Program-made: the position numbers and the translations under genes
The notes under the pieces: model-generated
Databases searched by the model: none
What the model saw: the letters and a program-made list of their open reading frames with translations, nothing else
Told to the model about the DNA's origin: nothing
Shown here: piece after piece, positions 34,862-55,389 of the stretch
Position numbering within the stretch: position 1 is the stretch's first letter
Layout: each line of letters opens with the position of its first letter
From: Candidatus Accumulibacter sp. ACC003
GTDB taxonomy: Bacteria > Pseudomonadota > Gammaproteobacteria > Burkholderiales > Rhodocyclaceae
NCBI RefSeq assembly: GCF_907163085.1
Contig: NZ_CAJQTX010000006.1
Coordinates: 62,001 to 126,000 of the forward strand
Direction of reading: 5' to 3'
DNA: 64,000 nt

Positions 34862-36304
34862 TCAGCGCGCGACCTGGCCGTTCGCCGCGGCTGGCGGCGC
34901 GTCGTCGGCTGGCAGAATCTTGCCCGGGTTGAGGAGCTGCCGGGGGTCCAGCGCCGCCTTGAGCGCGCGCATTACGTCGACCGCGCCGTCGCCGTGCTCG
35001 CGGACCATGAAGCGCGTCTTGCCGATACCAACGCCGTGTTCGCCGGTGCAGCTGCCAGACATCGCCAGCGCGCGTTCGACCAGGCGCTCGTTGATCCATT
35101 TGGCTTCGCGCAGGTCCTCCGCGCTGGCCGGGTCGACCAGGACCACCAGATGGAAGTTGCCGTCGCCGACATGGCCGAACAAGGCGATCGGCAGCGCAAC
35201 CTGGGCGATGTCTTCGGTGGTGCGGCGGATGCATTCGGCGAGGCGAGAAATCGGTACGCAGACGTCGGTGGGGAAAGCGCGGCAGCCCGGTCGCAGTTGC
35301 AGGCAGGCGAAATAGGCGTTGTGCCGCGCCTGCCACAGGCGCGAACGATCTTCGCCACGAGTCGCCCAGGCAAAATCCTCGCCGCCCAGACTGGTGGCGA
35401 TTTCCTGGACGATCTGCGCCTGTTCTCTGACCGCCGCTGGACTGCCGTGGAACTCGAAGAACAGCGTTGGCAGTTCCTTCAGAGCGGTGCCGCTATGGCG
35501 ATTGACCGCCGATAGGGTCAGCGCGTCGAGCAGTTCGCTGCGGGCTACGGGTACGCCCAGCTGGATGGTCTGAATAACGGTATTGACCGCCGACTCGACG
35601 TCAGGAAAGGCGCACACCGCCGCCGCGGTGGCTTCGGGAAGCGGCTGCAGCTTGACCGTCAATTCGGTGATGATCCCGAGCGTTCCTTCCGATCCGATCA
35701 GCAGGCGGGTCAGGTCGTAGCCGGCAGAAGACTTGCGCGCCCGGCCGCCGGTCTTGATGATCCGACCATCGGCGAGAACGACCGTCATGCCCAGCACATT
35801 GTCGCGCATGGTGCCATAGCGGACGGCGTTGGTCCCCGATGCGCGGGTCGCCGCCATGCCGCCGAGCGAGGCGTCGGCACCCGGGTCGATCGGGAAGAAC
35901 AGGCCGCTCCCCTTGAGTGCCGCATTCAGTTGCAGGCGCGTGACGCCGGCCTCGACGCTGGCGTCGAGATCGTCGCCATGGGTGGCGAGAATCCGGTTCA
36001 TTCCGGCCAGGCTGATGGTGATGCCGCCGTGGATCGCCAGAACGTGTCCCTCGACCGAACTGCCGACGCCGTAGGGAATCATCGGCACGCGATAGCGATG
36101 GCAAAGGCCAGCGACCTCGGCGACTTCGTCGGTGGTCTCGGCAAAGAAGACACCATCGGGCAGCGCTGGCGGGTGCGCGGACTCGTCTCGCCCGTGTTGC
36201 ACGCGGATCGACTCACCCTGCGAGAAACGCATGCCAAAACGACTTTTCAGGCTGGCGACGAGCTCGTCGGCGAGGGGCTGGTGGTCAGGGTAGGGGGTGT
36301 TCAT
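34862..36304 (-). CDS. FAD-linked D-lactate dehydrogenase/glycolate oxidase-type enzyme
   Basis: A 480-residue VAO-family flavoprotein that oxidises a 2-hydroxy acid such as D-lactate and passes electrons to cytochrome or quinone. FAD domain: PMIPYGVGSSVEGHVLA, PGADASLGGMAATRASGTNAVRYGTMRDNVLGM split over one loop, RKSSAGYDLTRLLIGSEGTLGIIT. C-terminal substrate domain: FGHVGDGNFH and GSCTGEHGVGIGK, with metal and substrate histidines. ATG 36304 has GGAGG five bases upstream. It resembles cytochrome-linked DLD more than GlcD, but the substrate is not certain. The methyltransferase gene follows at about 26 bp. Confidence 0.9.
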   Translation of the reverse strand: MNTPYPDHQPLADELVASLKSRFGMRFSQGESIRVQHGRDESAHPPALPDGVFFAETTDEVAEVAGLCHRYRVPMIPYGVGSSVEGHVLAIHGGITISLAGMNRILATHGDDLDASVEAGVTRLQLNAALKGSGLFFPIDPGADASLGGMAATRASGTNAVRYGTMRDNVLGMTVVLADGRIIKTGGRARKSSAGYDLTRLLIGSEGTLGIITELTVKLQPLPEATAAAVCAFPDVESAVNTVIQTIQLGVPVARSELLDALTLSAVNRHSGTALKELPTLFFEFHGSPAAVREQAQIVQEIATSLGGEDFAWATRGEDRSRLWQARHNAYFACLQLRPGCRAFPTDVCVPISRLAECIRRTTEDIAQVALPIALFGHVGDGNFHLVVLVDPASAEDLREAKWINERLVERALAMSGSCTGEHGVGIGKTRFMVREHGDGAVDVMRALKAALDPRQLLNPGKILPADDAPPAAANGQVAR

Positions 36305-36440
36305 GGCGGCCTCCGGCGGATGCTTCCCGTGTGGCTGGCGGGCAAGGCGCGATTCTACGCCGAGAGTGCCCGAAGCCAGCGAAAGAAGCGTAAGGCGGCA
36401 TGCATTCTGCAATATACTACTGCCCTGCTCGAAAAATCAT

Positions 36441-36469
36441 TTGACAGCATTCTGATTGGGCGTCAGAAT
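36441..36469 (+). promoter_or_regulatory. Promoter of the tRNA-tufA transcript
   Basis: TTGACA (36441-36446), 17-base spacer, CAGAAT (36464-36469), then TGTCGG before the expected start about 9 bases ahead of tRNA-Tyr. The consensus -35, optimal spacing and GC-rich discriminator suit a strong, growth-controlled stable-RNA promoter. Confidence 0.8.
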
Positions 36470-36484
36470 TGTCGGCTCTGAGCT

Positions 36485-36569
36485 GGAGGGATACCCAAGT
36501 GGCCAACGGGATCAGACTGTAAATCTGACGGCTCTGCCTTCGAAGGTTCGAATCCTTCTCCCTCCACCA
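36485..36569 (+). tRNA. tRNA-Tyr (GTA)
   Basis: Acceptor arms GGAGGGA and TCCCTCC pair perfectly; the anticodon loop CTGTAAA has GTA. A long variable arm (type II tRNA) is present, and ACCA is encoded at the 3' end. First of three tRNAs before tufA. Confidence 0.97.
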
Positions 36570-36621
36570 AATTATGCCGCTGTTGGCAAGCTTGATTGAT
36601 CGTGTTTCGGGTAATGGTTTT

Positions 36622-36695
36622 GCGGGTGTAGCTCAATGGTAGAGCTGAAGCCTTCCAAGCTTATGACGAGGGTTCGATTCCCTTCACCCGCTCCA
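36622..36695 (+). tRNA. tRNA-Gly (TCC)
   Basis: Acceptor GCGGGTG pairs with CACCCGC, T-loop GGTTCGATTCC, anticodon TCC in CTTCCAA, 3' TCCA encoded. It lies between tRNA-Tyr and tRNA-Thr as in other proteobacterial tRNA-tufB clusters. Confidence 0.97.
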
Positions 36696-36734
36696 CGCTG
36701 CGGCCGCGGAATTGCTTCAAGTATCTTGCGCGAC

Positions 36735-36809
<75 letters not shown>

Positions 36810-36859
36810 CTGCTTGCTGCTGTAGATTCATTAACTTCTAACGTCTTGAGGTACCGGTA

Positions 36860-38050
<1,191 letters not shown>

Positions 38051-38109
38051 CAACAGGTCAGTTCAAGACACGGGGCGGGCTGTTCGCGGTACGCTCTGGT
38101 CTCTGCTGC

Positions 38110-38185
38110 AGGGGCATAGCTCAACTGGCAGAGCGTCGGTCTCCAAAACCGAAGGTTGGGGGTTCGATTCCCTCTGCCCCTGCCA
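38110..38185 (+). tRNA. tRNA-Trp (CCA)
   Basis: Acceptor AGGGGCA pairs with TGCCCCT, anticodon CCA in CTCCAAA, discriminator G and encoded CCA. It lies 59 bp after tufA and 31 bp before secE, the conserved position. Confidence 0.97.
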
Positions 38186-38216
38186 CAATATGCAAGAAGT
38201 AAGCAAAGCGGACCAC

Positions 38217-38570
38217 ATGGCCGATAAGTTAAAGTTTGCGTTGGCGGTATTGCTACTCGTCGCCGGCATCGCTGGCTTCTACCTGCTCGCCGAGCAGGCA
38301 ATGATCTTGCGCGTCCTCGCGGTCCTCGTCGGTGCGGGGCTTGCGTCCGCTGTCGCCTGGCAAACCGAGCCGGGCCGTAACTTCTTCGTTTTCGCCAAAG
38401 AGGCGAGCAACGAGGGAAAAAAGGTCGTCTGGCCTTCGCGTAAGGAAACCGTCCAGACCACCGGCCTGGTGTTCGCCTTTGTGGTAGTGATGGCGCTCTT
38501 TCTCTGGTTGACCGACAAGGGTCTGGAGTGGGTTTTGTACGACCTGGTTCTTGGCTGGAGACAATTATGA
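38217..38570 (+). CDS. secE: Preprotein translocase subunit SecE
   Basis: A 117-residue inner-membrane subunit of the SecYEG channel with three membrane helices ([56 protein letters not shown]) and the conserved cytoplasmic [13 protein letters not shown] amphipathic helix before the last one. The three-helix form is that of most Beta- and Gammaproteobacteria. ATG 38217 is chosen by family; ATG 38190 in frame would add nine residues. Its stop overlaps the nusG start. Confidence 0.94.
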   Translation: MADKLKFALAVLLLVAGIAGFYLLAEQAMILRVLAVLVGAGLASAVAWQTEPGRNFFVFAKEASNEGKKVVWPSRKETVQTTGLVFAFVVVMALFLWLTDKGLEWVLYDLVLGWRQL

Positions 38571-39100
38571 GCATGCGCTGGTATGTCGTACATGCCTATT
38601 CGGGGTTCGAAAAGAGCGTCCATCGCGCCCTGCTCGAGCGCATCCAGCGACAGGGCATGGAGCACGCCTTCGGCAAGATTATGGTGCCCGTCGAGGAAGT
38701 GGTCGAGCTCAAGATGGGTCAGAAAAGCATTTCTGAGCGGAAGTTCTTTCCGGGCTATGTGCTGGTCGAAATGGAAATGAACGACGAGTCGTGGCACCTC
38801 GTCAAGAGCACGCCAAAAGTTACCGGTTTCGTCGGCGGCACTGCCAACAAGCCGACACCGATCTCCGAAAAAGAGGTCGAAAAAATCATGCAGCAAATCC
38901 AGGAAGGCGTCGAAAAGCCGCGTCCGAAGGTCTTGTTCGAGCCGGGCGAGGTTGTTCGCGTCAAGGAAGGGCCTTTTACCGATTTTCATGGTGCCGTCGA
39001 ACAGGTGAACTACGAGAAGAATCGTCTGCGGGTATCGGTGACCATTTTTGGTCGCCCGACGCCTGTCGAGTTGGAGTTTGCTCAAGTCGAGAAGGCCTGA
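38567..39100 (+). CDS. nusG: Transcription termination/antitermination factor NusG
   Basis: A 177-residue factor that binds RNA polymerase and either Rho or ribosomal S10. N-terminal NGN domain [20 protein letters not shown] with [15 protein letters not shown]-terminal KOW domain [23 protein letters not shown] 38567 overlaps the secE stop by four bases (ATGA), so the pair is coupled. The usual downstream genes rplKAJL follow. Confidence 0.97.
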   Translation: MSMRWYVVHAYSGFEKSVHRALLERIQRQGMEHAFGKIMVPVEEVVELKMGQKSISERKFFPGYVLVEMEMNDESWHLVKSTPKVTGFVGGTANKPTPISEKEVEKIMQQIQEGVEKPRPKVLFEPGEVVRVKEGPFTDFHGAVEQVNYEKNRLRVSVTIFGRPTPVELEFAQVEKA

Positions 39101-39225
39101 CGCTGCAAGCAAGTTGCGGTGCGCGATTTTTATGACGCACTGCAGTAGTGCGGCTCGCGGGCCGCGTTTGTCATTTGGGGAGCGCTGTCACGAGCGCGCT
39201 TGAACCCGTCTAAAGGAGTCCTACC

Positions 39226-39657
39226 GTGGCAAAGAAAATCACTGGCTACATCAAGCTACAGGTGCCTGCGGGCAAGGCGAACCCGTCGCCACCGATTGGC
39301 CCGGCACTGGGTCAGCGTGGCCTGAATATCATGGAGTTCTGCAAGGCTTTCAACGCCCAGACGCAGGGCATGGAGCCGGGTCTGCCGATTCCCGTGGTGA
39401 TCACCGCGTTCGCGGACAAGAGCTTTACCTTCATCATGAAGACGCCGCCGGCGACCGTTCTGATCAAGAAAGCGATTGCTCTGGCGAAGGGTAGCGCCAA
39501 GCCGCTGACCAACAAGGTCGGCAACTTGACGCGTGCGCAGTGCGAGGCGATCGCCACGCAGAAAATGCCTGACCTGACGGCTGCCGACATGGACGCCGCA
39601 GTTCGCACCATCGCCGGCAGCGCCCGGACGATGGGCGTCACGGTGGAGGGAGTCTGA
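39226..39657 (+). CDS. rplK: 50S ribosomal protein L11
   Basis: A 143-residue protein of the GTPase-associated centre, needed for RelA activation. [29 protein letters not shown] is the conserved N-terminal domain and [14 protein letters not shown] the end. It starts at GTG 39226 after AAAGGAG. The gap from nusG (125 bp) includes small GC-rich hairpins and probably the L11 operon promoter. The rplA start follows its stop after one base. Confidence 0.97.
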   Translation: MAKKITGYIKLQVPAGKANPSPPIGPALGQRGLNIMEFCKAFNAQTQGMEPGLPIPVVITAFADKSFTFIMKTPPATVLIKKAIALAKGSAKPLTNKVGNLTRAQCEAIATQKMPDLTAADMDAAVRTIAGSARTMGVTVEGV

Positions 39658-39658
39658 A

Positions 39659-40348
39659 ATGGCAAGTCTTAGCAAGCGTCAAAAAGCTTTTGCGGGCAAG
39701 GTTGACCGCGGTACCAGCGTTGCCGTCGCCGACGCGCTGAAACTGGTCAAGGAATTGGCGACGGCCAAATTCGACGAATCCGTCGATGTCGCCGTTTCGC
39801 TCGGCGTCGACCCGCGCAAATCGGATCAGATCGTGCGCGGCTCGGTGGTCCTGCCGGCGGGTACCGGCAAAACCATCCGTGTCGCCGTTTTTGCCCAGGG
39901 TGAGAAGGCAGCGGCGGCTATCGAGGCCGGCGCCGATATCGTCGGTTTTGAGGATCTCGCTGCCGAGATCAAAGCGGGCGTGATGAATTTCGATCGCGTC
40001 ATTGCCACCCCGGATGCGATGCGGGTAGTTGGCCAGTTGGGTCAGATCCTCGGGCCGCGCGGCCTGATGCCGAACCCCAAGGTGGGTACGGTAACGATGG
40101 ACGTGGCCACCGCCGTGAAGAACGCCAAGGCCGGTCAGGTCCAATACCGTACCGACAAGGGCGGCATCATCCACAGCACCATCGGCCGCGCGTCTTTTGA
40201 CGTCGATAAGCTGACGATCAACCTCAAGGCGCTGGTCGAGGCGCTAATGAAGGCCAAGCCGGCCACCGCGAAGGGCCAGTACCTGCAAAAGATCGCGGTA
40301 TCCAGCACGATGGGCCCAGGCGTTCGCGTGGACGCGTCCACGCTGTGA
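39659..40348 (+). CDS. rplA: 50S ribosomal protein L1
   Basis: A 229-residue protein of the L1 stalk and, in other bacteria, the translational repressor of its own rplKA mRNA. Landmarks [35 protein letters not shown] and the C-terminal [10 protein letters not shown]. It begins one base after the rplK stop. It is followed by the 285-bp L10 leader. Confidence 0.97.
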   Translation: MASLSKRQKAFAGKVDRGTSVAVADALKLVKELATAKFDESVDVAVSLGVDPRKSDQIVRGSVVLPAGTGKTIRVAVFAQGEKAAAAIEAGADIVGFEDLAAEIKAGVMNFDRVIATPDAMRVVGQLGQILGPRGLMPNPKVGTVTMDVATAVKNAKAGQVQYRTDKGGIIHSTIGRASFDVDKLTINLKALVEALMKAKPATAKGQYLQKIAVSSTMGPGVRVDASTL

Positions 40349-40429
40349 AAAATGTTCCGGAGAACGTTTTTGACGTGCTCCGGCAAGGAACTTTGTTGGG
40401 CTGTCGGCGGTGCCTTGCAGCGCCGCTGA

Positions 40430-40560
40430 CGGATCGTCAAAGACCGCAGGTGCCGACGGTCATCATGGCCAGAGGCTTAAGCGCGCAAGCAGCCTGCATA
40501 GACGGTGTGCCCCGAGAAGGATTTCGCGGTGAACGGCGTAAGCCGGTTGCCGCCAGCCCT
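40430..40560 (+). ncRNA. L10 leader (autoregulatory rplJL mRNA leader)
   Basis: The 285 bp between rplA and rplJ hold no gene. In their middle GTCAAAGACCGCAGGTG, then CTTAAGCG and CCTGCATAGACGG, match the pattern I know from betaproteobacterial L10 leaders, with CCGCAGG able to pair with the CCTGC strand to form the L10/(L12)4 binding element. It would repress rplJ and rplL translation when L10-L12 is in excess. The boundaries are approximate. Confidence 0.65.
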
Positions 40561-40633
40561 GATCCAAGGTCGCCGTGGGTGCGGCGCGTCCAGCCGGATG
40601 CGTCGTCTGTTGACTTGAAGGGAGGAAGGGCCT

Positions 40634-41131
40634 GTGGGTCTTAATCTTGATGAAAAGAAAGCTGTTGTGGCCGAAGTGTCGGCCAGAATAGCTGCCGCCC
40701 AGACGGTGGTCGTGGCCGAGTACAGCGGTATGCCGGTTGCTCACCTGACCCGTCTGCGGGCGCAGGCGCGCGCTGCCGGTGTCTATTTGCGCGTGCTGAA
40801 AAACACTCTGGTGCGGCGGGCGGTCGAAGGCAGTGCCTTTGCTTGTCTGGCCGAGCAGATGACGGGACCGCTGATCTACAGCATCTCCGAGGATCCGGTG
40901 GCAGCGGCGAAAGTGCTCAATGACTTTGCCAAGACCAACGACAAGCTGATCCTGAAAGCCGGCAGCTACGCCGGTGAGCTGCTCGACAAGGCCGGCGTGC
41001 AGAAGCTCGCTTCGGTGCCAAGTCGCGAAGAGCTGCTCGGGCAGTTGCTGGGGATGATGCAGGCGCCGGTGACCGGTTTTGCCTGTGCGCTGGCGGCGCT
41101 GGCCAAACAGCGAGAAGAAGTGGTCGCCTGA
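40634..41131 (+). CDS. rplJ: 50S ribosomal protein L10
   Basis: A 165-residue protein that anchors L7/L12 dimers at the stalk. N-terminal rRNA-binding part [30 protein letters not shown], with [15 protein letters not shown]; the C-terminal helix [17 protein letters not shown] binds L12. GTG 40634 follows GGGAGGAAGG. The gene is preceded by the L10 leader. Confidence 0.97.
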   Translation: MGLNLDEKKAVVAEVSARIAAAQTVVVAEYSGMPVAHLTRLRAQARAAGVYLRVLKNTLVRRAVEGSAFACLAEQMTGPLIYSISEDPVAAAKVLNDFAKTNDKLILKAGSYAGELLDKAGVQKLASVPSREELLGQLLGMMQAPVTGFACALAALAKQREEVVA

Positions 41132-41186
41132 TCGCCCGTTGGTTTTTTCGAGTATTCGGATTTAGAGATTTAGGAGTTTATTGATT

Positions 41187-41555
41187 ATGGCTATTAGTAA
41201 AGAAGAGATCCTGGAAGCCGTTGGCGCGATGACGGTCATGGACCTGAATGATCTGGTCAAGGCGTTCGAAGAGAAGTTCGGCGTTTCCGCCGCTTCGATG
41301 GCCGTCGCTGCGCCAGGCGCCGCCGCGGCAGTGGTCGAGGAGCAGACCGAATTCACCGTGATGCTCATGGCTAGCGGTGAGAAGAAGGTCGAAACGATCA
41401 AGGTCGTCCGCGCCGCTACCGGCCTTGGCCTGAAGGAAGCGAAGGACCTCGTCGATGGCGCACCGAAGGCGGTCAAGGAAGGCGTTTCCAAGGCCGATGC
41501 TGACGCACTCAGAAAGCTACTTGAGGACGCTGGAGCCAAGGTCGAGGTCAAGTAA
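41187..41555 (+). CDS. rplL: 50S ribosomal protein L7/L12
   Basis: A 122-residue stalk protein: N-terminal dimerisation helices ([31 protein letters not shown]), a short Ala/Pro hinge, and the conserved C-terminal domain ([29 protein letters not shown], spread over three helices) that recruits GTPase factors. ATG 41187 lies about ten bases after TAGGAG. The 270-bp gap to rpoB begins with a strong hairpin. Confidence 0.97.
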   Translation: MAISKEEILEAVGAMTVMDLNDLVKAFEEKFGVSAASMAVAAPGAAAAVVEEQTEFTVMLMASGEKKVETIKVVRAATGLGLKEAKDLVDGAPKAVKEGVSKADADALRKLLEDAGAKVEVK

Positions 41556-41572
41556 TTCCGGCCGTGCGCTTC

Positions 41573-41608
41573 GGGCTGACAGCCTTTCGGCTGTCAGCCC
41601 GTTTGTGC
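41573..41608 (+). terminator. rplL-rpoB attenuator hairpin
   Basis: A perfect 12-bp stem (GGGCTGACAGCC and GGCTGTCAGCCC) with a TTTC loop, 17 bp beyond the rplL stop, followed by GTTTGTGCTTTT, an imperfect T-tract. This is the place where a partial terminator or RNase III site reduces rpoBC expression relative to rplJL in other proteobacteria. Confidence 0.8.
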
Positions 41609-41825
41609 TTTTCCGGAAACATGTTTACGTCGCCGCGTTTCGCCAACGCGGGCGGCTGCAGCGCGCAAACGCAAGAATGAGTAGAGCGGCCACGGCGATC
41701 CAGCATTTGTCGTCTTCTGTGGTGTTGCGTGCTAATCGTATTGCGTTTGTCCGTTGCCCACCAGCCGGTCTCTCGACCGTCGCTGGTGTGCACTAGAGGA
41801 TTTGCATTCTGAGTTCGGAGCAACC

Positions 41826-46109
<4,284 letters not shown>

Positions 46110-46201
46110 TTGTTTGCCAAGGCCTGGAACGGTGAGGCGCGTGGATTTTCCCGCCTCGCCATTCCTGCCCCCGGACACCTCACTCCTTACTGGAGCAAAA
46201 G

Positions 46202-50409
<4,208 letters not shown>

Positions 50410-50413
<4 letters not shown>

Positions 50414-50438
50414 CTTGGCGCGTGATAGGCCATAGAAT
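50410..50438 (+). promoter_or_regulatory. Promoter of the rpsL (str) operon
   Basis: TTGACT (50410-50415), a 17-base spacer and TAGAAT (50433-50438), followed by CGCCGG. The -35 box overlaps the rpoC stop codon. The GC-rich discriminator matches that of the tRNA and rplC promoters in this window. Confidence 0.78.
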
Positions 50439-50452
50439 CGCCGGTCTTTGTC

Positions 50453-50524
50453 GCCGACGCCCTTGCTGCGTCGGCTTGTCACTGAAATCGCCGAGGCGGC
50501 CTTTAGGGTCCGCCTTGGTTTTTT
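50453..50524 (+). terminator. Tandem hairpins with T-tract in the rpsL leader
   Basis: A perfect 8-bp hairpin GCCGACGC/GCGTCGGC (50453-50475) is followed by CCGAGGCGG/CCGCCTTGG (50491-50518, one G-T pair) and six T bases. It ends rpoC read-through, and because it lies after the rpsL promoter it may act as an attenuator. Confidence 0.75.
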
Positions 50525-50578
50525 GCAGACGCCGTGTGGACCTCACGATGGTCGCTGCACTGAACATAAGGTGGAAAG

Positions 50579-50956
50579 ATGCCAACCATTAACCAGCTGG
50601 TGCGCAAGCCTAGAGAGGCTATTCGCACCAAGAGCAAAGTCCCCGCGCTGGGAAATTGCCCTCAGAAACGGGGGGTCTGCACGCGCGTGTACACCACCAC
50701 GCCGAAGAAGCCGAACTCTGCATTGCGCAAGGTCTGCAAGGTCCGTCTGACGAATGGCTTCGAAGTCATTTCGTATATCGGCGGTGAAGGGCACAACTTG
50801 CAGGAGCACTCGGTGGTGCTGATTCGTGGCGGCCGTGTCAAGGACTTGCCGGGTGTGCGTTACCACACCGTGCGCGGCTCCTTGGATACCCAGGGCGTCA
50901 AGAAGCGCAAGCAGAGTCGTTCCAAGTACGGTACCAAGCGCCAAAAAGCGGCTTGA
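50579..50956 (+). CDS. rpsL: 30S ribosomal protein S12
   Basis: A 125-residue decoding-centre protein. [33 protein letters not shown] split over one stretch, and [13 protein letters not shown]; Lys43 and Lys88, the usual streptomycin-resistance positions, are both wild-type. AAGGTGGAAAG precedes the ATG. First gene of the str operon. Confidence 0.98.
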   Translation: MPTINQLVRKPREAIRTKSKVPALGNCPQKRGVCTRVYTTTPKKPNSALRKVCKVRLTNGFEVISYIGGEGHNLQEHSVVLIRGGRVKDLPGVRYHTVRGSLDTQGVKKRKQSRSKYGTKRQKAA

Positions 50957-51051
50957 TTTCCGTCCGAGTAAGGGCCGCTCCAGATGGGCGGCCGGGAGAA
51001 GCGGGCGTGCCGCCTGGTTCTTCAACTGAATTGTGACCATGAGAGGTTGTT

Positions 51052-51522
51052 ATGCCCCGTCGCCGTGAAGTACCAAAACGCGACATTCTGCCGGATCCCA
51101 AGTTCGGCAATGTCGATGTCTCGAAATTTGTCAATACGATCATGATGAGCGGCAAGAAGTCGGTCGCCGAGCGCATCGTCTATGGTGCGTTCGAGCAGAT
51201 TGTAACCAAGACCAGCAAGGACCCGCTCGAGGTGTTCAGCCTGGCTCTCGGGAACATCAGGCCGCTGGTCGAAGTCAAGAGTCGCCGCGTCGGTGGCGCA
51301 AACTATCAGGTTCCGGTCGAGGTTCGTCCGAGCCGCCGGATGGCTTTGGCCATGCGCTGGCTGCGGGAAGCTGCTCGCAAGCGTTCGGAGAAGTCGATGG
51401 GGCAGCGCCTGGCTGCTGAAATGCTCGAGGCGTCGGAGAGTCGCGGCGGTGCGGTCAAGAAGCGTGACGAAGTGCACCGCATGGCCGAAGCCAACAAGGC
51501 CTTCGCCCACTTCCGCTTCTAG
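51052..51522 (+). CDS. rpsG: 30S ribosomal protein S7
   Basis: A 156-residue primary 16S rRNA binder that organises the 30S head, starting [19 protein letters not shown]. The internal [16 protein letters not shown] loop and the C-terminal [15 protein letters not shown] are typical. GAGAGG precedes the ATG. It lies 95 bp after rpsL. Confidence 0.98.
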   Translation: MPRRREVPKRDILPDPKFGNVDVSKFVNTIMMSGKKSVAERIVYGAFEQIVTKTSKDPLEVFSLALGNIRPLVEVKSRRVGGANYQVPVEVRPSRRMALAMRWLREAARKRSEKSMGQRLAAEMLEASESRGGAVKKRDEVHRMAEANKAFAHFRF

Positions 51523-51588
51523 GTCGCAGTCCAAAGCGTCGCCGTTTTCCGGTCGACGACCGCTCTTTATTCGTGAAGGTTGATTACT

Positions 51589-53682
51589 GTGGCACGTAAA
51601 ACCCCTATCGAGCGCTACCGTAACATCGGTATCAGCGCTCACATTGACGCCGGCAAGACGACGGTGACCGAGCGCATCCTGTTCTACACGGGTGTTAACC
51701 ACAAAATCGGTGAGGTGCACGACGGCGCCGCGACCATGGACTGGATGGCGCAGGAGCAAGAGCGCGGGATCACCATTACGTCAGCGGCGACGACCTGCTT
51801 CTGGAAGGGCATGCAGTTCGATCGCCCGGAGCACCGAATCAACATCATCGACACGCCGGGTCACGTCGACTTCACGATTGAGGTCGAGCGCTCAATGCGC
51901 GTTCTCGACGGCGCTTGCATGATCTATTGCGCGGTCGGCGGCGTGCAGCCGCAGTCCGAGACCGTCTGGCGTCAGGCCACCAAGTACAAGGTGCCGCGTC
52001 TGGCCTTCGTCAACAAGATGGACCGGCAGGGTGCTGATTTCTTCAAGGTCGTCGAGCAGATGAAGCTGCGCCTGTCTGCCAATCCCGTGCCGGTGGTCAT
52101 CCCGATCGGCAAGGAAGAGTACTTCGAGGGCGTCGTCGACCTGATCAAGATGAAGGCGATCATCTGGGACGAGGCTTCGCTGGGAATGAAGTTCGACTAC
52201 AGCGAAATTCCCGCCGAGCTGCAGGCCAGCGCTGACGAATGGCACAGCAAGATGGTCGAGGCTGCCGCCGAGTCTTGCGAAGAGCTGATGGACAAGTACC
52301 TAGAGCAGGGCGACCTGGACGAGGCCGACATCATCAAGGGCTTGCGTGCGCGTACCCTGGCCTGCGAGATTCAGCCGGCGTTGTGCGGCACGGCGTTCAA
52401 GAACAAGGGTGTGCAGCGCATGCTCGACGCGGTGATCGATCTGCTGCCATCGCCGGTCGATATTCCACCGGTGGTCGGCGAGAAGGAAAATGGCGAGCCC
52501 GATAGCCGTGCGCCAACGGACAGCGAAAAGTTTTCCGCGCTGGCCTTCAAGCTGATGACCGATCCCTACGTTGGCCAGCTGACCTTCATTCGGGTGTACT
52601 CCGGCGTTCTGAAAACCGGCGACACCATCTATAACCCGATCAAGCACCGTCGCGAGCGCATTGGCCGCGTGCTGCAGATGCACGCCAACAACCGCGAGGA
52701 AATCAAGGAAGTGTTTGCCGGCGACATTGCGGCTTGTGTCGGTCTCAAGGAGGTCACCACCGGCGAAACGCTCTGCGATCCGACGGCGGTCATTACCCTG
52801 GTGCGGATGGTCTTTCCGGAGCCGGTCATCCACGTCGCCGTCGAGCCGAAAACCAAGCCCGATCAGGAAAAAATGGGTATCGCTCTTGGCCGTCTGGCGC
52901 AGGAGGATCCATCTTTCCGCGTACGGACCGACGAAGAGTCTGGGCAAACGATCATTTCCGGCATGGGCGAGCTGCATCTGGAGATTATTGTCGACCGCTT
53001 GCGCCGCGAGTTCGGTGTGGAAGCCAACGTCGGTGCGCCGCAGGTGGCTTACCGCGAATGCATCAAGAAGTCGGTCGAGCAGGAAGGCAAGTTCGTCAAG
53101 CAGTCGGGTGGTCGCGGTCAATACGGGCACGTGTGGCTGAAGATCGAGCCCAACGAGACCGGCAAGGGTTACGAGTTCGTCGATGCCATCAAAGGCGGCT
53201 CGGTGCCGCGGGAATACATTCCGGCGGTCGACAAGGGGCTGCAGGACGCCATTACCAGCGGCGTGTTGGCCGGATTCCCGGTGGTCGACATCAAGTTCAC
53301 CCTGTTCGAGGGCTCATACCACGACGTCGACTCGAACGAGAACGCGTTCCGAATGGCCGCCGCTTTTGCCTTCAAGGAAGGTATGCGCCGCGCTCAGCCG
53401 ACGCTGCTCGAGCCGATGATGGCGGTCGAAGTCGAAACGCCCGAGGACTATATGGGCAACGTCATGGGCGACCTCTCGAGTCGTCGCGGCATGGTTCAGG
53501 GAATGGAAGACGCGCCGGGCAACATCAAGCTGATCCGGGCCGAGGTGCCGCTGGCGGAGATGTTTGGCTATTCGACGACCTTGCGCTCGCTGTCACAGGG
53601 TCGCGCTACCTACTCGATGGAATTCAAGCACTACGCCGAAGCGCCGAAGAACGTCGCCGAAGCGATCATCAACAAGAAATAG
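51589..53682 (+). CDS. fusA: Elongation factor G
   Basis: A 697-residue translocation GTPase. G1 AHIDAGKTT, switch region [15 protein letters not shown]3 DTPGH, G4 NKMD, and domain [17 protein letters not shown] 51589 starts [16 protein letters not shown] as in the family; TTG 51580 in frame would add three residues. GAAGG lies nine bases before the GTG. tufB follows after 36 bp. Confidence 0.98.
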   Translation: MARKTPIERYRNIGISAHIDAGKTTVTERILFYTGVNHKIGEVHDGAATMDWMAQEQERGITITSAATTCFWKGMQFDRPEHRINIIDTPGHVDFTIEVERSMRVLDGACMIYCAVGGVQPQSETVWRQATKYKVPRLAFVNKMDRQGADFFKVVEQMKLRLSANPVPVVIPIGKEEYFEGVVDLIKMKAIIWDEASLGMKFDYSEIPAELQASADEWHSKMVEAAAESCEELMDKYLEQGDLDEADIIKGLRARTLACEIQPALCGTAFKNKGVQRMLDAVIDLLPSPVDIPPVVGEKENGEPDSRAPTDSEKFSALAFKLMTDPYVGQLTFIRVYSGVLKTGDTIYNPIKHRRERIGRVLQMHANNREEIKEVFAGDIAACVGLKEVTTGETLCDPTAVITLVRMVFPEPVIHVAVEPKTKPDQEKMGIALGRLAQEDPSFRVRTDEESGQTIISGMGELHLEIIVDRLRREFGVEANVGAPQVAYRECIKKSVEQEGKFVKQSGGRGQYGHVWLKIEPNETGKGYEFVDAIKGGSVPREYIPAVDKGLQDAITSGVLAGFPVVDIKFTLFEGSYHDVDSNENAFRMAAAFAFKEGMRRAQPTLLEPMMAVEVETPEDYMGNVMGDLSSRRGMVQGMEDAPGNIKLIRAEVPLAEMFGYSTTLRSLSQGRATYSMEFKHYAEAPKNVAEAIINKK

Positions 53683-53718
53683 CTCTGTAACTGACTCTGT
53701 TATTGAAGGATACGGGAA

Positions 53719-54909
<1,191 letters not shown>

Positions 54910-54962
54910 TTAAAACTCCCGGGTGGCGCATTGTCGTCACCCATCGCTCTTTGGAATATGAC

Positions 54963-55274
54963 ATGCAAAGCCAGAAAATTCGCATCCGCCTGAAAGCTTT
55001 CGACTATCGTCTGATCGATCAGTCCGCCCAGGAGATCGTTGAAACCGCCAAGCGTACCGGCGCCGTGGTGCGTGGACCGGTGCCGCTGCCGACGCGTATC
55101 CAGCGCTTCGACGTCCTGCGTTCGCCGCACGTCGACAAGACCTCGCGCGATCAGTTCGAGATGCGCACGCACCTGCGCCTGATGGACATCATTGACCCAA
55201 CCGACAAGACGGTCGATGCGCTGATGAAACTGGACTTGCCTGCCGGCGTAGACGTCGAAATTAAGTTGCAGTAA
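54963..55274 (+). CDS. rpsJ: 30S ribosomal protein S10
   Basis: A 103-residue protein, also the NusE partner of NusB/NusG. It starts [20 protein letters not shown] at ATG 54963; TTG 54951 in frame would add four residues. [18 protein letters not shown] is conserved. Here it sits after tufB and is separated from rplC by a promoter and a terminator-like hairpin, so S10 and rplC can be uncoupled. Confidence 0.97.
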   Translation: MQSQKIRIRLKAFDYRLIDQSAQEIVETAKRTGAVVRGPVPLPTRIQRFDVLRSPHVDKTSRDQFEMRTHLRLMDIIDPTDKTVDALMKLDLPAGVDVEIKLQ

Positions 55275-55295
55275 AACCATCATTACGGCTATAAT
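55266..55295 (+). promoter_or_regulatory. Promoter between rpsJ and rplC
   Basis: TTGCAG (55266-55271), 18-base spacer and a consensus TATAAT (55290-55295), followed by TGCCGG. The -35 overlaps the last codons of rpsJ. It would start the rplC-rpsQ transcript. Confidence 0.78.
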
Positions 55296-55308
55296 TGCCG
55301 GCTTTGGT

Positions 55309-55340
55309 CGGGCAGGTGTGTGTTGACGCTGCCCGTTTTT
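55309..55340 (+). terminator. Terminator-like hairpin in the rplC leader
   Basis: CGGGCAG (55309-55315) and CTGCCCG (55329-55335) form a perfect 7-bp stem with a 13-base loop, followed by TTTTTG. It begins only about 7 bases after the predicted transcription start, so it could serve as an attenuator as well as end rpsJ transcripts. Confidence 0.7.
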
Positions 55341-55389
55341 GTTTAGAAATGCTCGCCGGCCAATCGTAGCCGGTCAGAGGAGAAAAAAC

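Noticed and set aside
54951-54962. TTG start for rpsJ adding four residues
   Set aside because: S10 begins at the [14 protein letters not shown] methionine and is 103 residues long in this class.
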